This document shows, in pieces, positions 24,441 to 30,934 of a DNA stretch of 37,050 nucleotides (its first letter is position 1; every line of letters begins with the position of its first letter). This DNA is from a virus, in IMG/VR virus record IMGVR_UViG_3300027996_000087, positions 1 to 37,050 of that record; one strand, given 5' to 3'. The translations under genes and the position numbers were made by a program. The notes beneath the pieces were generated by a model, which was not told where the DNA came from, searched no databases, and worked only from the letters and a program-made list of their open reading frames with translations.

Positions 24441-24591
24441 TAAGAGATTCTAATTCTTTTATTCTATCGCTGCACATAGTAAAAACATCTCTTTCGCCAT
24501 TGTATATGACGTTTTCTAGCGCGTCCCATAACTTATCTAGTCCTGCGTGATATTGCTCTGGCGTTAGCCCGTAATCTGATTCGGCGCTCAT
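24409..24591 (-). CDS. Small helical protein, 60 aa
   Basis: The acidic protein (MSAESDYGLTPEQYHAGLDK) ends in a Lys/Glu-rich coiled helix (RIKELESLIKQLNKDKTE). It is the last gene of the leftward operon, coupled to the gene before by ATGA. No family is recognised. Confidence 0.55.
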   Translation of the reverse strand: MSAESDYGLTPEQYHAGLDKLWDALENVIYNGERDVFTMCSDRIKELESLIKQLNKDKTE

Positions 24592-24725
24592 TTACTTAAC
24601 CCCTCATTAATTAACTTTAATAACTCAACAGCCTTTTTCACTTGCTTCTCAGTAGAGAGATTATTGCTTTGACCTGCTACTAATATTGCTAGTATTAATT
24701 GATCTAGCATATCTTGTTCTGTCAT
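24588..24725 (-). CDS. Small helical protein, 45 aa
   Basis: Reads MTEQDMLDQLILAILVAGQS, then a charged helix (EKQVKKAVELLKLINEGLSK). The ATG overlaps the NinG stop (ATGA) and the stop overlaps the next ATG, so coupling at both ends supports it. The hydrophobic N-terminal helix may be amphipathic rather than membrane-spanning. Function unknown. Confidence 0.55.
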   Translation of the reverse strand: MTEQDMLDQLILAILVAGQSNNLSTEKQVKKAVELLKLINEGLSK

Positions 24726-25144
24726 ATTTCAAAACCCTTTTCTTTAGCCACTTCCTTGGCTAGTTGTTTATATTCCTGTTCCATTTCTAATAGATCATTG
24801 ACCGTGAATTTTAACGTAGTCCTGGATAATTCTATTAATTCGTCTATCTTTTCCTGGCCGTAAGTCTCAAGTATAAATTTGTTATACATAGGGCCATTAG
24901 AACCTAGATTAATATTGCACTGGTAGCACTGAGGGTGTACGTTTTCTTCAACGAAGTATACGGCGTTTCCAGCCTTCTTTGGTACGAAGTGACCCGCTTG
25001 TAAGCCTGAGTAGTGTTTCGTTGCGCCACAGGTCACACAGGAGCAGTAACCTAGATCATCGGAGTATTTCATACGGATATATTTACTAAACCACGTCCAT
25101 ACACGTTTTTTAACTGTAGATAGCTTTTGTTTTTTCTTAGGCAC
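24722..25144 (-). CDS. ninG: NinG (Rap)-like recombination protein
   Basis: The 140-aa protein matches the lambda NinG/Rap type. It has VWTWFSKYIRMKYSDDLGYC, then a zinc site (C-x-C and C-x2-C in CSCVTCGA), GLQAGHFVPKK, and a second Cys pair (HPQCYQCN) followed by NKFILETYGQEKIDEL. Rap is a structure-specific nuclease acting at recombination joints. I prefer the GTG at 25144 behind GAGG; an in-frame TTG at 25186 has no ribosome site. It overlaps the NinB gene end. Confidence 0.8.
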   Translation of the reverse strand: MPKKKQKLSTVKKRVWTWFSKYIRMKYSDDLGYCSCVTCGATKHYSGLQAGHFVPKKAGNAVYFVEENVHPQCYQCNINLGSNGPMYNKFILETYGQEKIDELIELSRTTLKFTVNDLLEMEQEYKQLAKEVAKEKGFEI

Positions 25145-25514
25145 GATAACCCGCCTCTGGTAATACAATGCCTTGCTCTGCTGCAATAACGTATGTCTGC
25201 TCTATCAGAAAACTATACCCTGCTTTCTTTTCATCCTCTGAACTTGCTGAAATATCCTTTATTTTCCCTTTATACTCAACCTGCTCAGTCCCTAGGATTT
25301 CATCCTTTAAAATCACTTTTAACTGCGCCTTCGTATACCCAAGTTCTTCAGCCATGATACCGATTAAGATATGCCAGAATCCACGCTGACTAGCTGTCTT
25401 ATCTTCCTTCCATTCCTGAATAATAACTTCCATTATCGGCTCGCTAGTGAGCTTAGAAACAGCTTCTACAGCGTTTTGCCTTATATGCTTGCTTGTTACT
25501 TTAAATTTAAGCAC
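25137..25514 (-). CDS. ninB: NinB-like recombination protein
   Basis: The 125-aa protein has SKHIRQNAVEAVSKL at the N-terminus and VIIQEWKEDKTASQRGFWHI in the middle. These match the NinB pattern (Q-N-A...V, then IQE...R-s-xx-Q-r-xxW). NinB binds ssDNA and works with NinG in lambda-type phages. It is just below the usual length of about 145. It overlaps the radical SAM gene end by 8 bases. Confidence 0.7.
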   Translation of the reverse strand: MLKFKVTSKHIRQNAVEAVSKLTSEPIMEVIIQEWKEDKTASQRGFWHILIGIMAEELGYTKAQLKVILKDEILGTEQVEYKGKIKDISASSEDEKKAGYSFLIEQTYVIAAEQGIVLPEAGYRA

Positions 25515-26502
25515 TGATCTTTAGCTCGCTGCCACCTAGTATTGCATTGCCGCAAGTTATTAAACCGTCTTCTTCATCTTGTGAAGGAATAAATACAAGC
25601 ACATCAAATCCAGCTCTTTTACAGCTTTCTTCGGGCTTTTTGTATGGCAAGTATGAGTCATAGCCATCAACTGTTTTAATGTTATTTTTGCTACAAGCAT
25701 TGTTGTTGTGTATTGGCGTTATCTTTACCATCCATTTATTAGGATCAAATAACATTGCTAGTTTTTCTCCATCAACTTCATTACCAGAAGCATAAGCAAT
25801 ATTAAGACAGTATTTTCTACCTATTGGCATGGGCAGATTTTCTGCCATATTAGAGATGTCAATTAAAGACATGCTACTACCGCCAAACATGGATTTTCTT
25901 TGTTCTTCATTCGTTGAATTAATACTTAACTGCAATCCGGCCTGACCATTAAATAAATCATTCTTAAAATAAGCCCATTGATTAATTCTATTAATGGTTT
26001 CGTTTCTATCTGGACACATAGTAGTCAGCACAGGATGTATGGTTTCTATTCTTACTCCTGTTTCTTCCTGTATTTCTCTTTTTGAATTAGCTAACCATCC
26101 AGCAAAAATGAAAACATTATTATTAAATGTTGGCTCGCCCATTCTGGCAAAGTGAATATTTAATCTGTCCGTGTATTTAACTTTTGGAAATAACGCCATT
26201 GCAGAATACATCTGTTTTTTCATATCTTCAAAAGACGCGTTTCCGCGAAATTTAACATTAGGGACATCACAGAATTTACATTTCATGACACAGCCATACT
26301 GGGTGCTTAAAGTTATAACCCATTTTTCCTGTAATGGCATAATTTCGCCATTTTCAACGCCGTTTAACTCTCTCGTATAACCAAGAAAATCAGCCTTAAT
26401 ATTCTTATGCTTTCCATAGTCGCCAATTGATAACGTCTCAAGTTCGCCTTTAGAGTATTGATCTGTAAATAAACAACCGGTTGGCAATTGAATTTTATTC
26501 AT
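25507..26502 (-). CDS. RlmN/Cfr-like radical SAM protein
   Basis: The 331-aa protein has the radical SAM cluster motif C71-x3-C75-x2-C78 (STQYGCVMKCKFC), then HFARMGEPTFN, which matches the RlmN/Cfr GMGEP motif. LQLSINSTNEEQR matches the LaiSLHa motif, and a C-terminal C317-G (DGLITCGNAILGG) matches the RlmN methyl-carrying Cys-Gly. RlmN and Cfr methylate adenine in 23S rRNA (RlmN also tRNA). Two differences stand out: the residue seven before the first cluster Cys, Cys118 in E. coli RlmN, is Thr64, and the N-terminal RNA-binding domain is much shorter. Function is therefore uncertain. Confidence 0.75.
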   Translation of the reverse strand: MNKIQLPTGCLFTDQYSKGELETLSIGDYGKHKNIKADFLGYTRELNGVENGEIMPLQEKWVITLSTQYGCVMKCKFCDVPNVKFRGNASFEDMKKQMYSAMALFPKVKYTDRLNIHFARMGEPTFNNNVFIFAGWLANSKREIQEETGVRIETIHPVLTTMCPDRNETINRINQWAYFKNDLFNGQAGLQLSINSTNEEQRKSMFGGSSMSLIDISNMAENLPMPIGRKYCLNIAYASGNEVDGEKLAMLFDPNKWMVKITPIHNNNACSKNNIKTVDGYDSYLPYKKPEESCKRAGFDVLVFIPSQDEEDGLITCGNAILGGSELKISA

Positions 26503-26681
26503 TCCATCATCTCCAAAAGTTGATCTAAACTATCTAGCTTTTTCTTCTCAATCCTATCTTCTAACTCATGCCGCCTCTTAACTGATAATGCGCATGTATT
26601 GTTATAAGTTCTAGGTGATTCGTCTTTTCTAAGGCTACCTAAACTATGCTGGTTCATCCAGTGATGCTTCTCATTGCTCAT
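26499..26681 (-). CDS. Small basic protein, 60 aa
   Basis: Starts MSNEKHHWMNQHSLGSLRKD behind AGAGGG (8 bases). A Met 7 codons upstream has no site and would extend the overlap. The C-terminus is a charged helix (RRHELEDRIEKKKLDSLDQL). It overlaps the radical SAM gene by 4 bases. Its position suggests it could partner that enzyme, but nothing proves that. Confidence 0.55.
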   Translation of the reverse strand: MSNEKHHWMNQHSLGSLRKDESPRTYNNTCALSVKRRHELEDRIEKKKLDSLDQLLEMME

Positions 26682-26937
26682 TATAAATTCCCTCTTCTTC
26701 ATCCTGGTGAATAATTAATTCTTCCTCTAATAAGACTATTTTTTCCTTAATAAAGCAGATTTCAGCCTTCATTATTTTATTTATGTCGTCTATATCCACA
26801 CCAACATCCATTCCATGAATATCATCTTCATAAACATGACGCTTTAATTCAGCATAAATATCTTCTAATAATCCAAGTTTAGACTCTAAGCACCCTAGCT
26901 CTATAGGCATTAATTTTAGTTTTGGCATTGCGTTCAT
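26671..26937 (-). CDS. Hypothetical acidic protein, 88 aa
   Basis: Starts MNAMPKLKLMPIELGCLESK behind GGGGGAA, overlapping the upstream stop as ATGA. It is acidic and mostly helical (LEDIYAELKRHVYEDDIHGM, then FIKEKIVLLEEELIIHQDEE), probably coiled coil. Function unknown. Confidence 0.55.
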   Translation of the reverse strand: MNAMPKLKLMPIELGCLESKLGLLEDIYAELKRHVYEDDIHGMDVGVDIDDINKIMKAEICFIKEKIVLLEEELIIHQDEEEGIYNEQ

Positions 26938-27131
26938 AATTCCCCCATTGAATACACAGCCCACTTCTTACCGTTACTGTGAGTTATTTTAGATTCTATT
27001 TTGTGACCCATGTTAATCAGGTCGTTTATGCGCGCTGCGCAGCGAAAACAATTAAACAAATTAAGCGCTTCTATTGCCGTTAAAGTATTACCCTGCTTTA
27101 AATAACTTAATATTGATTGGTTTTGACTCAT
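26934..27131 (-). CDS. Winged helix-turn-helix protein (HTH_39-like)
   Basis: The 65-aa protein starts MSQNQSILSYLKQGNTLTAI. The pattern Q-x-ILxyLkqGnxLTaxEALnxFxcfR-xaaRIxDLxxxGh-I, then WAVYxL, is typical of the small phage HTH domain PF14090. It probably binds DNA. An upstream in-frame GTG is less likely than this ATG, which overlaps the previous stop. It could control the operon or act in replication. Confidence 0.65.
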   Translation of the reverse strand: MSQNQSILSYLKQGNTLTAIEALNLFNCFRCAARINDLINMGHKIESKITHSNGKKWAVYSMGEL

Positions 27132-27277
27132 TTTCCCCACCCCATAGCTTTTAGTATTGATAACTTCTTTTCTGCTGATGCTTTATCTGCGAAATTCTCG
27201 TTAAAATAAGGTCTACTTGGTTTCATAATCATGTAATTCTTTCCGCATTTAACTATTCGGTATTCTGTTTCCTTCAC
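27128..27277 (-). CDS. Small basic protein with GTG start, 49 aa
   Basis: GTG at 27277 follows AGAGGG (9 bases). Reads MKETEYRIVKCGKNYMIMKP, then SRPYFNENFADKASAEKKLS and a short tail. The stop overlaps the next ATG. This is the first gene after the P27.3 promoter, whose predicted start lies about 40 bases upstream. Function unknown. Confidence 0.6.
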   Translation of the reverse strand: MKETEYRIVKCGKNYMIMKPSRPYFNENFADKASAEKKLSILKAMGWGK

Positions 27278-27306
27278 TAAAGTAAACCCTCTATTCGTTT
27301 GTTAAT

Positions 27307-27327
27307 CTGTATACTTAAGATATACAG
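27307..27327. promoter_or_regulatory. 21-bp inverted repeat at promoter P27.3
   Basis: CTGTATA-CTTAAGA-TATACAG, a perfect 7+7+7 inverted repeat, overlaps the -10 and the expected start of P27.3. It is an operator candidate. The halves resemble LexA half-sites, but their separation (13 bases between CTGT and ACAG) does not fit the LexA spacing of 8. Confidence 0.5.
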
Positions 27328-27352
27328 TAATCTACTGGATTGCTAAAGTAAA
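27324..27352 (-). promoter_or_regulatory. Promoter P27.3 with spacer operator
   Basis: Minus strand TTTACT (27352-27347), 17-base spacer, TACTGT (27329-27324). The spacer holds the near-palindrome AATCCAGTAGATT (27341-27329), the exact reverse complement of the 13-mer in promoter P31.2. It drives the operon from 27277 to 24409. Confidence 0.6.
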
Positions 27353-27480
27353 GGCTTTTCTGTTGTTTTCTTTACCTGAGCATTAGGGAAATACTCCCTA
27401 AATAAATCGATTGCTTTTGTTGTTTCTGGATATTTACGTCTGTTTTCCTTTAGCAAATCTGATCTGTTGGTATCTGACAT
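27343..27480 (-). CDS. Small basic protein, 45 aa, overlapping the helicase end
   Basis: ATG at 27480 lies behind AAGAGG (9 bases) inside the helicase 3' end. Reads MSDTNRSDLLKENRRKYPET, then KAIDLFREYFPNAQVKKTTE. It ends just at the spacer of promoter P27.3. The strong ribosome site and sensible composition support it; the 47-base overlap with the helicase is unusual for this genome, where most overlaps are 1-4 bases. Confidence 0.55.
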   Translation of the reverse strand: MSDTNRSDLLKENRRKYPETTKAIDLFREYFPNAQVKKTTEKPLL

Positions 27481-28876
27481 AATTTAAAACCTCTTGTGAA
27501 GGTGGTGAAGGTAGTACACCACGTTTTGTCTGCGGCCATTGGTCGAACTTTTCTTTGAATTTGTGACTACACCATCCCTCTGAATAACCCTTCTCTCTAG
27601 CGATATATAGAAGCTCGGCATACCATTGTCTTTTTACTTCTGGCTTAACTCGTTTTAGCTTTTCTAATTCGCCATGCTCAACCTCAATATCAGATCGTTT
27701 AGCGAATAAATGACCGCATTTAGGGCATGAAAATATATTAGACTCGACAAGAAAGTGACATTCAGGGCATTTCTTGGGCTTTAATTCTGTTTCTTTCTTT
27801 TCTTCGTTCTCTTCTTGGGTTTTATTCTCCGTCTTTTCCCCATCACATAAAACTGTAGGTAATTCGTCATCAGGCCAGCCTAATCTCTCAACATTCCCCG
27901 CATGATCTAATACAATGCAGTCCTTTTGTCCCTCATGAGATCTTAAGCCCCTGCCTATCATTTGAATGTATAAAGTTAATGACTTGGTTGGCCTTGCGAG
28001 AATCACACAATTAATACTCGTTTCATCAAAGCCCTTAGTTAAAACGCCTACACTTGATATTAACTGTATAACCCCATCCTTAAGGTCTTGAAAGATATCC
28101 TGCCTTTCTTCATCAGGTGTATGAGCATCAACATGAGCTGAGGGAATTCCTGCTAAATTAAACTCATTTATTAATTCTTTACTATGTCTGACATTAACGG
28201 GGAAAAGTATTGTTTTACGTCCTTCACCCTTTTCAAGGTAAGTATTAATAATGTCTGCCGTGATCTTTACAGAGCTAACCCGTTTATCCATCTGAATAGG
28301 GCTGTAATCCCCTGCTTGAATTTTTAAACCCTTAGTTGATATGGTAGGTGGTGCGTAAACAACAGGCTCAACTAAAAAGCCCTGCTCGATTAATTCAGCC
28401 GTTGTTATAGGATTAACTAAAGTCTCGTAGTGATTGCCTAATCCTCGTGTGAAAGGCGTAGCTGTAAGGCCAATAAATGGAACTAAAGACCATAATTTCA
28501 TCTGATTAGAAAGATAATCATAATGAGAATGACATTCATCGACTATAACCAGGTCAGCGTCGGGTATTTTCCTTCTCATTAAAGATTGAGCTGAACAGAT
28601 CTGGAATGGAAGCCACGGACGATAACATGGGTGATCTGCTTGAACTATTCCATGAGGTATATCATTAAATGCTTTGCTTGCCTGATCAATTAACGTCTTA
28701 CGATCAACAATAAATAAAACCTTTTTATTATTATCCAATGCTTTTTGAATGATTGTTTTAGCTATGAGGCTTTTTCCGCTACCAGTCGGTAGCATAAGCA
28801 CTACTCTCTTAAACCCCTTCTTTAATTCACCTCTAACAGCTTCTATTGAGTCAATCTGATACGGCCTTAATTTCAT
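27434..28876 (-). CDS. Superfamily 2 (DEAD/DEAH-type) DNA helicase
   Basis: The 480-aa protein has the SF2 motifs in order: LRPYQIDSIEAV, Walker A LPTGSGKS (about residues 30-37), motif II VDECHS, motif III LTATPF and motif VI QMIGRGLR. The C-terminal zinc ribbon is C-x2-C (CPECHF) with C-x2-C (CPKCGH). This is the phage replicative-type SF2 helicase found beside primase genes. It should unwind DNA at forks or recombination intermediates. It overlaps the HNH gene by 4 bases. Confidence 0.88.
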   Translation of the reverse strand: MKLRPYQIDSIEAVRGELKKGFKRVVLMLPTGSGKSLIAKTIIQKALDNNKKVLFIVDRKTLIDQASKAFNDIPHGIVQADHPCYRPWLPFQICSAQSLMRRKIPDADLVIVDECHSHYDYLSNQMKLWSLVPFIGLTATPFTRGLGNHYETLVNPITTAELIEQGFLVEPVVYAPPTISTKGLKIQAGDYSPIQMDKRVSSVKITADIINTYLEKGEGRKTILFPVNVRHSKELINEFNLAGIPSAHVDAHTPDEERQDIFQDLKDGVIQLISSVGVLTKGFDETSINCVILARPTKSLTLYIQMIGRGLRSHEGQKDCIVLDHAGNVERLGWPDDELPTVLCDGEKTENKTQEENEEKKETELKPKKCPECHFLVESNIFSCPKCGHLFAKRSDIEVEHGELEKLKRVKPEVKRQWYAELLYIAREKGYSEGWCSHKFKEKFDQWPQTKRGVLPSPPSQEVLNYVRYQQIRFAKGKQT

Positions 28877-29355
28877 GATAATAATTTCCTCTTGGCATAA
28901 TGCTTATTTTCTGTATTCCTTCTGCATATTCTGCATTGCCTCTCTGGGTTTCCTCGCTTCCCTTTTCTTATAGCTGTATTTTCATCAGAGTAAGGATGCC
29001 CATTTATACAATGCGTCTTAGCGGATTGCGCTTCCCCTTTATTCCCTATTCCTCTCTCGAAATTTACAGCCCGTGTCACTGGCTCAATATGCTCAGGATT
29101 TACGCAAGATGTGATCCTACAAAGATGATCTATCTCATGCCCTTCTGGAATTTCAATGCCGTGAATACGGCAAGACACTATATGAGCTGGAGTTACAGCA
29201 CCAAAATAACGAAAACTACCGTAACCCCCATTCTCTCTTTTGTAATATTTGCCCTGAATAGCGCCCATCCATAACCAGCACCCACTAGGCAGCTTAAGAA
29301 CCTTATTGAAGAATCGCTCTTTTATTATTTCTTGTGTTAGAATTTTCTTAGTCAT
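28873..29355 (-). CDS. HNH homing-type endonuclease
   Basis: The 160-aa free-standing nuclease has GCWLWMGAIQGKYYKRENGG and GYGSFRYFGAVTPAHIVSCR, then HEIDHLCRITSCVNPEHIEP. This is the HNH (H-N-H with zinc Cys) core of phage homing endonucleases. The C-terminal part (CINGHPYSDENTAIRKG, then RQCRICRR) carries a second zinc-like Cys set. It sits between the primase-zinc and helicase genes, as homing nucleases often do. Confidence 0.85.
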   Translation of the reverse strand: MTKKILTQEIIKERFFNKVLKLPSGCWLWMGAIQGKYYKRENGGYGSFRYFGAVTPAHIVSCRIHGIEIPEGHEIDHLCRITSCVNPEHIEPVTRAVNFERGIGNKGEAQSAKTHCINGHPYSDENTAIRKGKRGNPERQCRICRRNTENKHYAKRKLLS

Positions 29356-29448
29356 TTAGCTTACCCAAATAAGTTATTGATAGGTTGATAGGGTGTTAGC
29401 GCACCCTTGATGCTGAATATATTACAGCAGTCTTCACCTGTCCAGTAC

Positions 29449-29892
29449 TTATTTGTAATACCTCTTAATTAAAGAAGGCAGCTTAGCCAGTGCCTGTTTT
29501 TCCCTATCCCAAGCATCCCATTTCCCCTCGATATTAGGCTCTCCTGAGAATAATCTAGCTTTTAAACATTGCTGAATAATGCACAGCTCTGCGTACAAAG
29601 GGTGCATAGCCCTTTCCCTCGCTTCCTTATGATGCTTTTCAGCTCTTAATGATCGCCACTCACTATCATCAGTCTCTTCTGAATATAAATTCTTAGCCTC
29701 AAGGCCAACGCAAGATAAAATATCCTGATAATCACATCCAGCATGGCAATAAATACCTATTCTATCGACATGATCAAATATCATTAATCCGCTATTCTTA
29801 CTTGAGCCATGTGAAGGGCAAGTGCATCGGTAAACATTGTTTTTACTGGCAGGCTTTACGTTTTCAAATCGCTGCAAGAACTCATTAATCAT
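29449..29892 (-). CDS. Primase zinc-finger protein
   Basis: The 147-aa protein contains YRCTCPSHGSSKNSGLMIF, then GIYCHAGCDYQDILSCVGL. This is the CHC2/P4-type primase zinc-binding module (C-x-H ... C-x2-C) used to recognise template. No primase catalytic (TOPRIM or archaeo-eukaryotic) domain follows; the rest is a charged helical tail. It likely works with the helicase and host primase. The gene precedes the HNH and helicase genes in P30.2, separated from HNH by 93 non-coding bases. Confidence 0.75.
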   Translation of the reverse strand: MINEFLQRFENVKPASKNNVYRCTCPSHGSSKNSGLMIFDHVDRIGIYCHAGCDYQDILSCVGLEAKNLYSEETDDSEWRSLRAEKHHKEARERAMHPLYAELCIIQQCLKARLFSGEPNIEGKWDAWDREKQALAKLPSLIKRYYK

Positions 29893-30191
29893 AATCTGCG
29901 CTCCATTTCTTCCGTAAGAAACTTAATGCCACGCGCTAAAGATTCATCAGATAGAAACTTACGACTAGCAATAACCTGATTAATAATTAAATTTATGTCA
30001 TATATTTTACGTTTTGCAGGCTTCTTGCTTTCAAATTGCTCTGCCATTTCATCAGATATTTCATCCCCCTCAACATCATCCATCCACCCCGCTCTTGGAG
30101 GCCAATCTATTCCTAATGCTTCAATCTGTGGTTTAGTCCAAGCACCTTTATTTGTTCTGTTCGCCATTATATATTCTTTCGTGATAACCAT
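29889..30191 (-). CDS. Small protein, first gene of P30.2, 100 aa
   Basis: ATG at 30191 lies behind AAGGGG (8 bases); an internal Met at 30167 has a weaker site. It contains NKGAWTKPQIEALGIDWPPR, then an acidic stretch and basic KKPAKRKIYD. The helical C-terminus is SLARGIKFLTEEMERRL. It is probably a DNA-binding or regulatory partner in replication. No family is recognised. Confidence 0.6.
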   Translation of the reverse strand: MVITKEYIMANRTNKGAWTKPQIEALGIDWPPRAGWMDDVEGDEISDEMAEQFESKKPAKRKIYDINLIINQVIASRKFLSDESLARGIKFLTEEMERRL

Positions 30192-30194
30192 ATA

Positions 30195-30223
30195 TTTAAC
30201 CCCTTAAGATAAGTTTACATACT
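30195..30223 (+). promoter_or_regulatory. Possible rightward promoter for the structured RNA
   Basis: TTTAAC (30195-30200), 17-base spacer, CATACT (30218-30223). The match is moderate (3 of 6 and 4 of 6). It would start the RNA near 30230, just before its first helix, and it faces P30.2. Confidence 0.3.
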
Positions 30224-30247
30224 AAGGCTCAGATTCCCGCGTCTAAA
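30219..30247 (-). promoter_or_regulatory. Promoter P30.2 (leftward)
   Basis: Minus strand TTTAGA (30247-30242), 17-base spacer, TAGTAT (30224-30219). Start about 30212, giving a short leader with AAGGGG before the gene at 30191. Confidence 0.5.
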
Positions 30248-30760
30248 GTCTGGACACTAAGAAGCTTATAGGCGGTACGTTAATACCACTCTGTAAGCTT
30301 CTCAGTGACATACTATAGGACGAGAAACACAGGCCATAGTTGTCATTGCCTAATTTGTATTAGGAAGGAATCTTGTTAGCTTATAAGGTCATTAGTCTTA
30401 TAGTCTTCATGTAGAGCATCCCTATAAGTTTTGAGGTAACGGAAGGTTTTAAGACCAATCAACGCTCTCTAACTTATGTCGCAGCACTATCCGCTTGCCA
30501 TGAAACTCAATAACGGATTAATAAAATACGCCCTGAATCAGCTTTACAGACGTAAGTATCTGCAAACGGGTTTGACCTTGAGAGAATGTAAAACTATAAT
30601 TGGCTTAATTCTGTTGAATCTTAGAAGTCGAATCATAGTTCTGATTTCTCTGTTAGGGCTGTCACCCGTTGCAGATTGTTTTAAATCTTAGACTAAGCCC
30701 TCGCAAGCGTCAAGTCTAAAACTCGAAAGGCCACCTAATTATATCTGGTGGCCTTTTTTA
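30240..30760 (+). ncRNA. Large structured RNA, about 520 nt
   Basis: No convincing gene lies here, but helices run in order. P1 is 30255-30268/30294-30307 (13 of 14 pairs), with inner 30274-30277/30284-30287. P2 is 30307-30319/30334-30344 (bulged). P3 is 30349-30354/30359-30364, loop TTGT. P4 is 30380-30388/30420-30428. P5 is 30472-30480/30549-30557 (9 pairs, one GU), enclosing 30489-30493/30514-30518. P6 is 30558-30571/30664-30676 (13 pairs, one bulge), directly stacked on P5 and enclosing 30581-30586/30646-30651 and 30592-30597/30635-30640. P7 is 30688-30694/30713-30719. A strong terminator follows. It may belong to the large phage RNA classes (such as GOLLD or ROOL) or be new; I cannot tell from sequence alone. 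A 71-codon reading frame here (30476) lacks a ribosome site and is disfavoured. Confidence 0.75.
30726..30759 (+). terminator. Strong intrinsic terminator of the structured RNA
   Basis: AAAGGCCACC (30726-30735) pairs with GGTGGCCTTT (30747-30756) around an 11-base loop, with T at 30754-30759. A near-textbook terminator on the plus strand. Confidence 0.88.
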
Positions 30761-30817
30761 TATCGGCAAATCTATTCCTACTAATATCATCACCAGGATT
30801 AACATTGTTGATTTCAT
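30758..30817 (-). CDS. Possible 19-aa hydrophobic peptide
   Basis: ATG at 30817 lies behind GGAG (8 bases). Reads MKSTMLILVMILVGIDLPI, a single likely membrane helix, and ends in the terminator T-tract. It overlaps the -35 and spacer of the rightward promoter on the other strand. Too short to be confident. Confidence 0.25.
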   Translation of the reverse strand: MKSTMLILVMILVGIDLPI

Positions 30818-30835
30818 GGCTTTCTCCGCTATAAT
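30808..30835 (+). promoter_or_regulatory. Promoter P30.8 (rightward)
   Basis: TTGATT (30808-30813), 16-base spacer, perfect TATAAT (30830-30835). The start region carries AATCCAGT (30841), half of the operator at P27.3 and P31.2. It drives the small HTH-like gene. Confidence 0.6.
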
Positions 30836-30934
30836 CATTTAATCCAGTCTTCAGGTATAGGACTTAAAACGATCCTTCTGAACCTGTTGACTGGGTACTT
30901 GCTCTCTGCAATCTATCAGACTACAATGCCTATC

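Noticed and set aside
25144-25186. Longer NinG start at TTG 25186
   Set aside because: No ribosome site and a larger overlap with NinB; the GTG at 25144 has GAGG at good spacing.
27307-27327. LexA (SOS) box at promoter P27.3
   Set aside because: The halves TACTGTATAT and ACAG look right, but the CTGT-ACAG spacing is 13 bases instead of 8.
28900-29274. Plus-strand frame opposite the HNH gene
   Set aside because: Antisense to a clear HNH endonuclease; Cys/Tyr/Leu-rich shadow translation.
30476-30691. 71-codon rightward reading frame
   Set aside because: No ribosome site, and it lies wholly inside the helices of the structured RNA.
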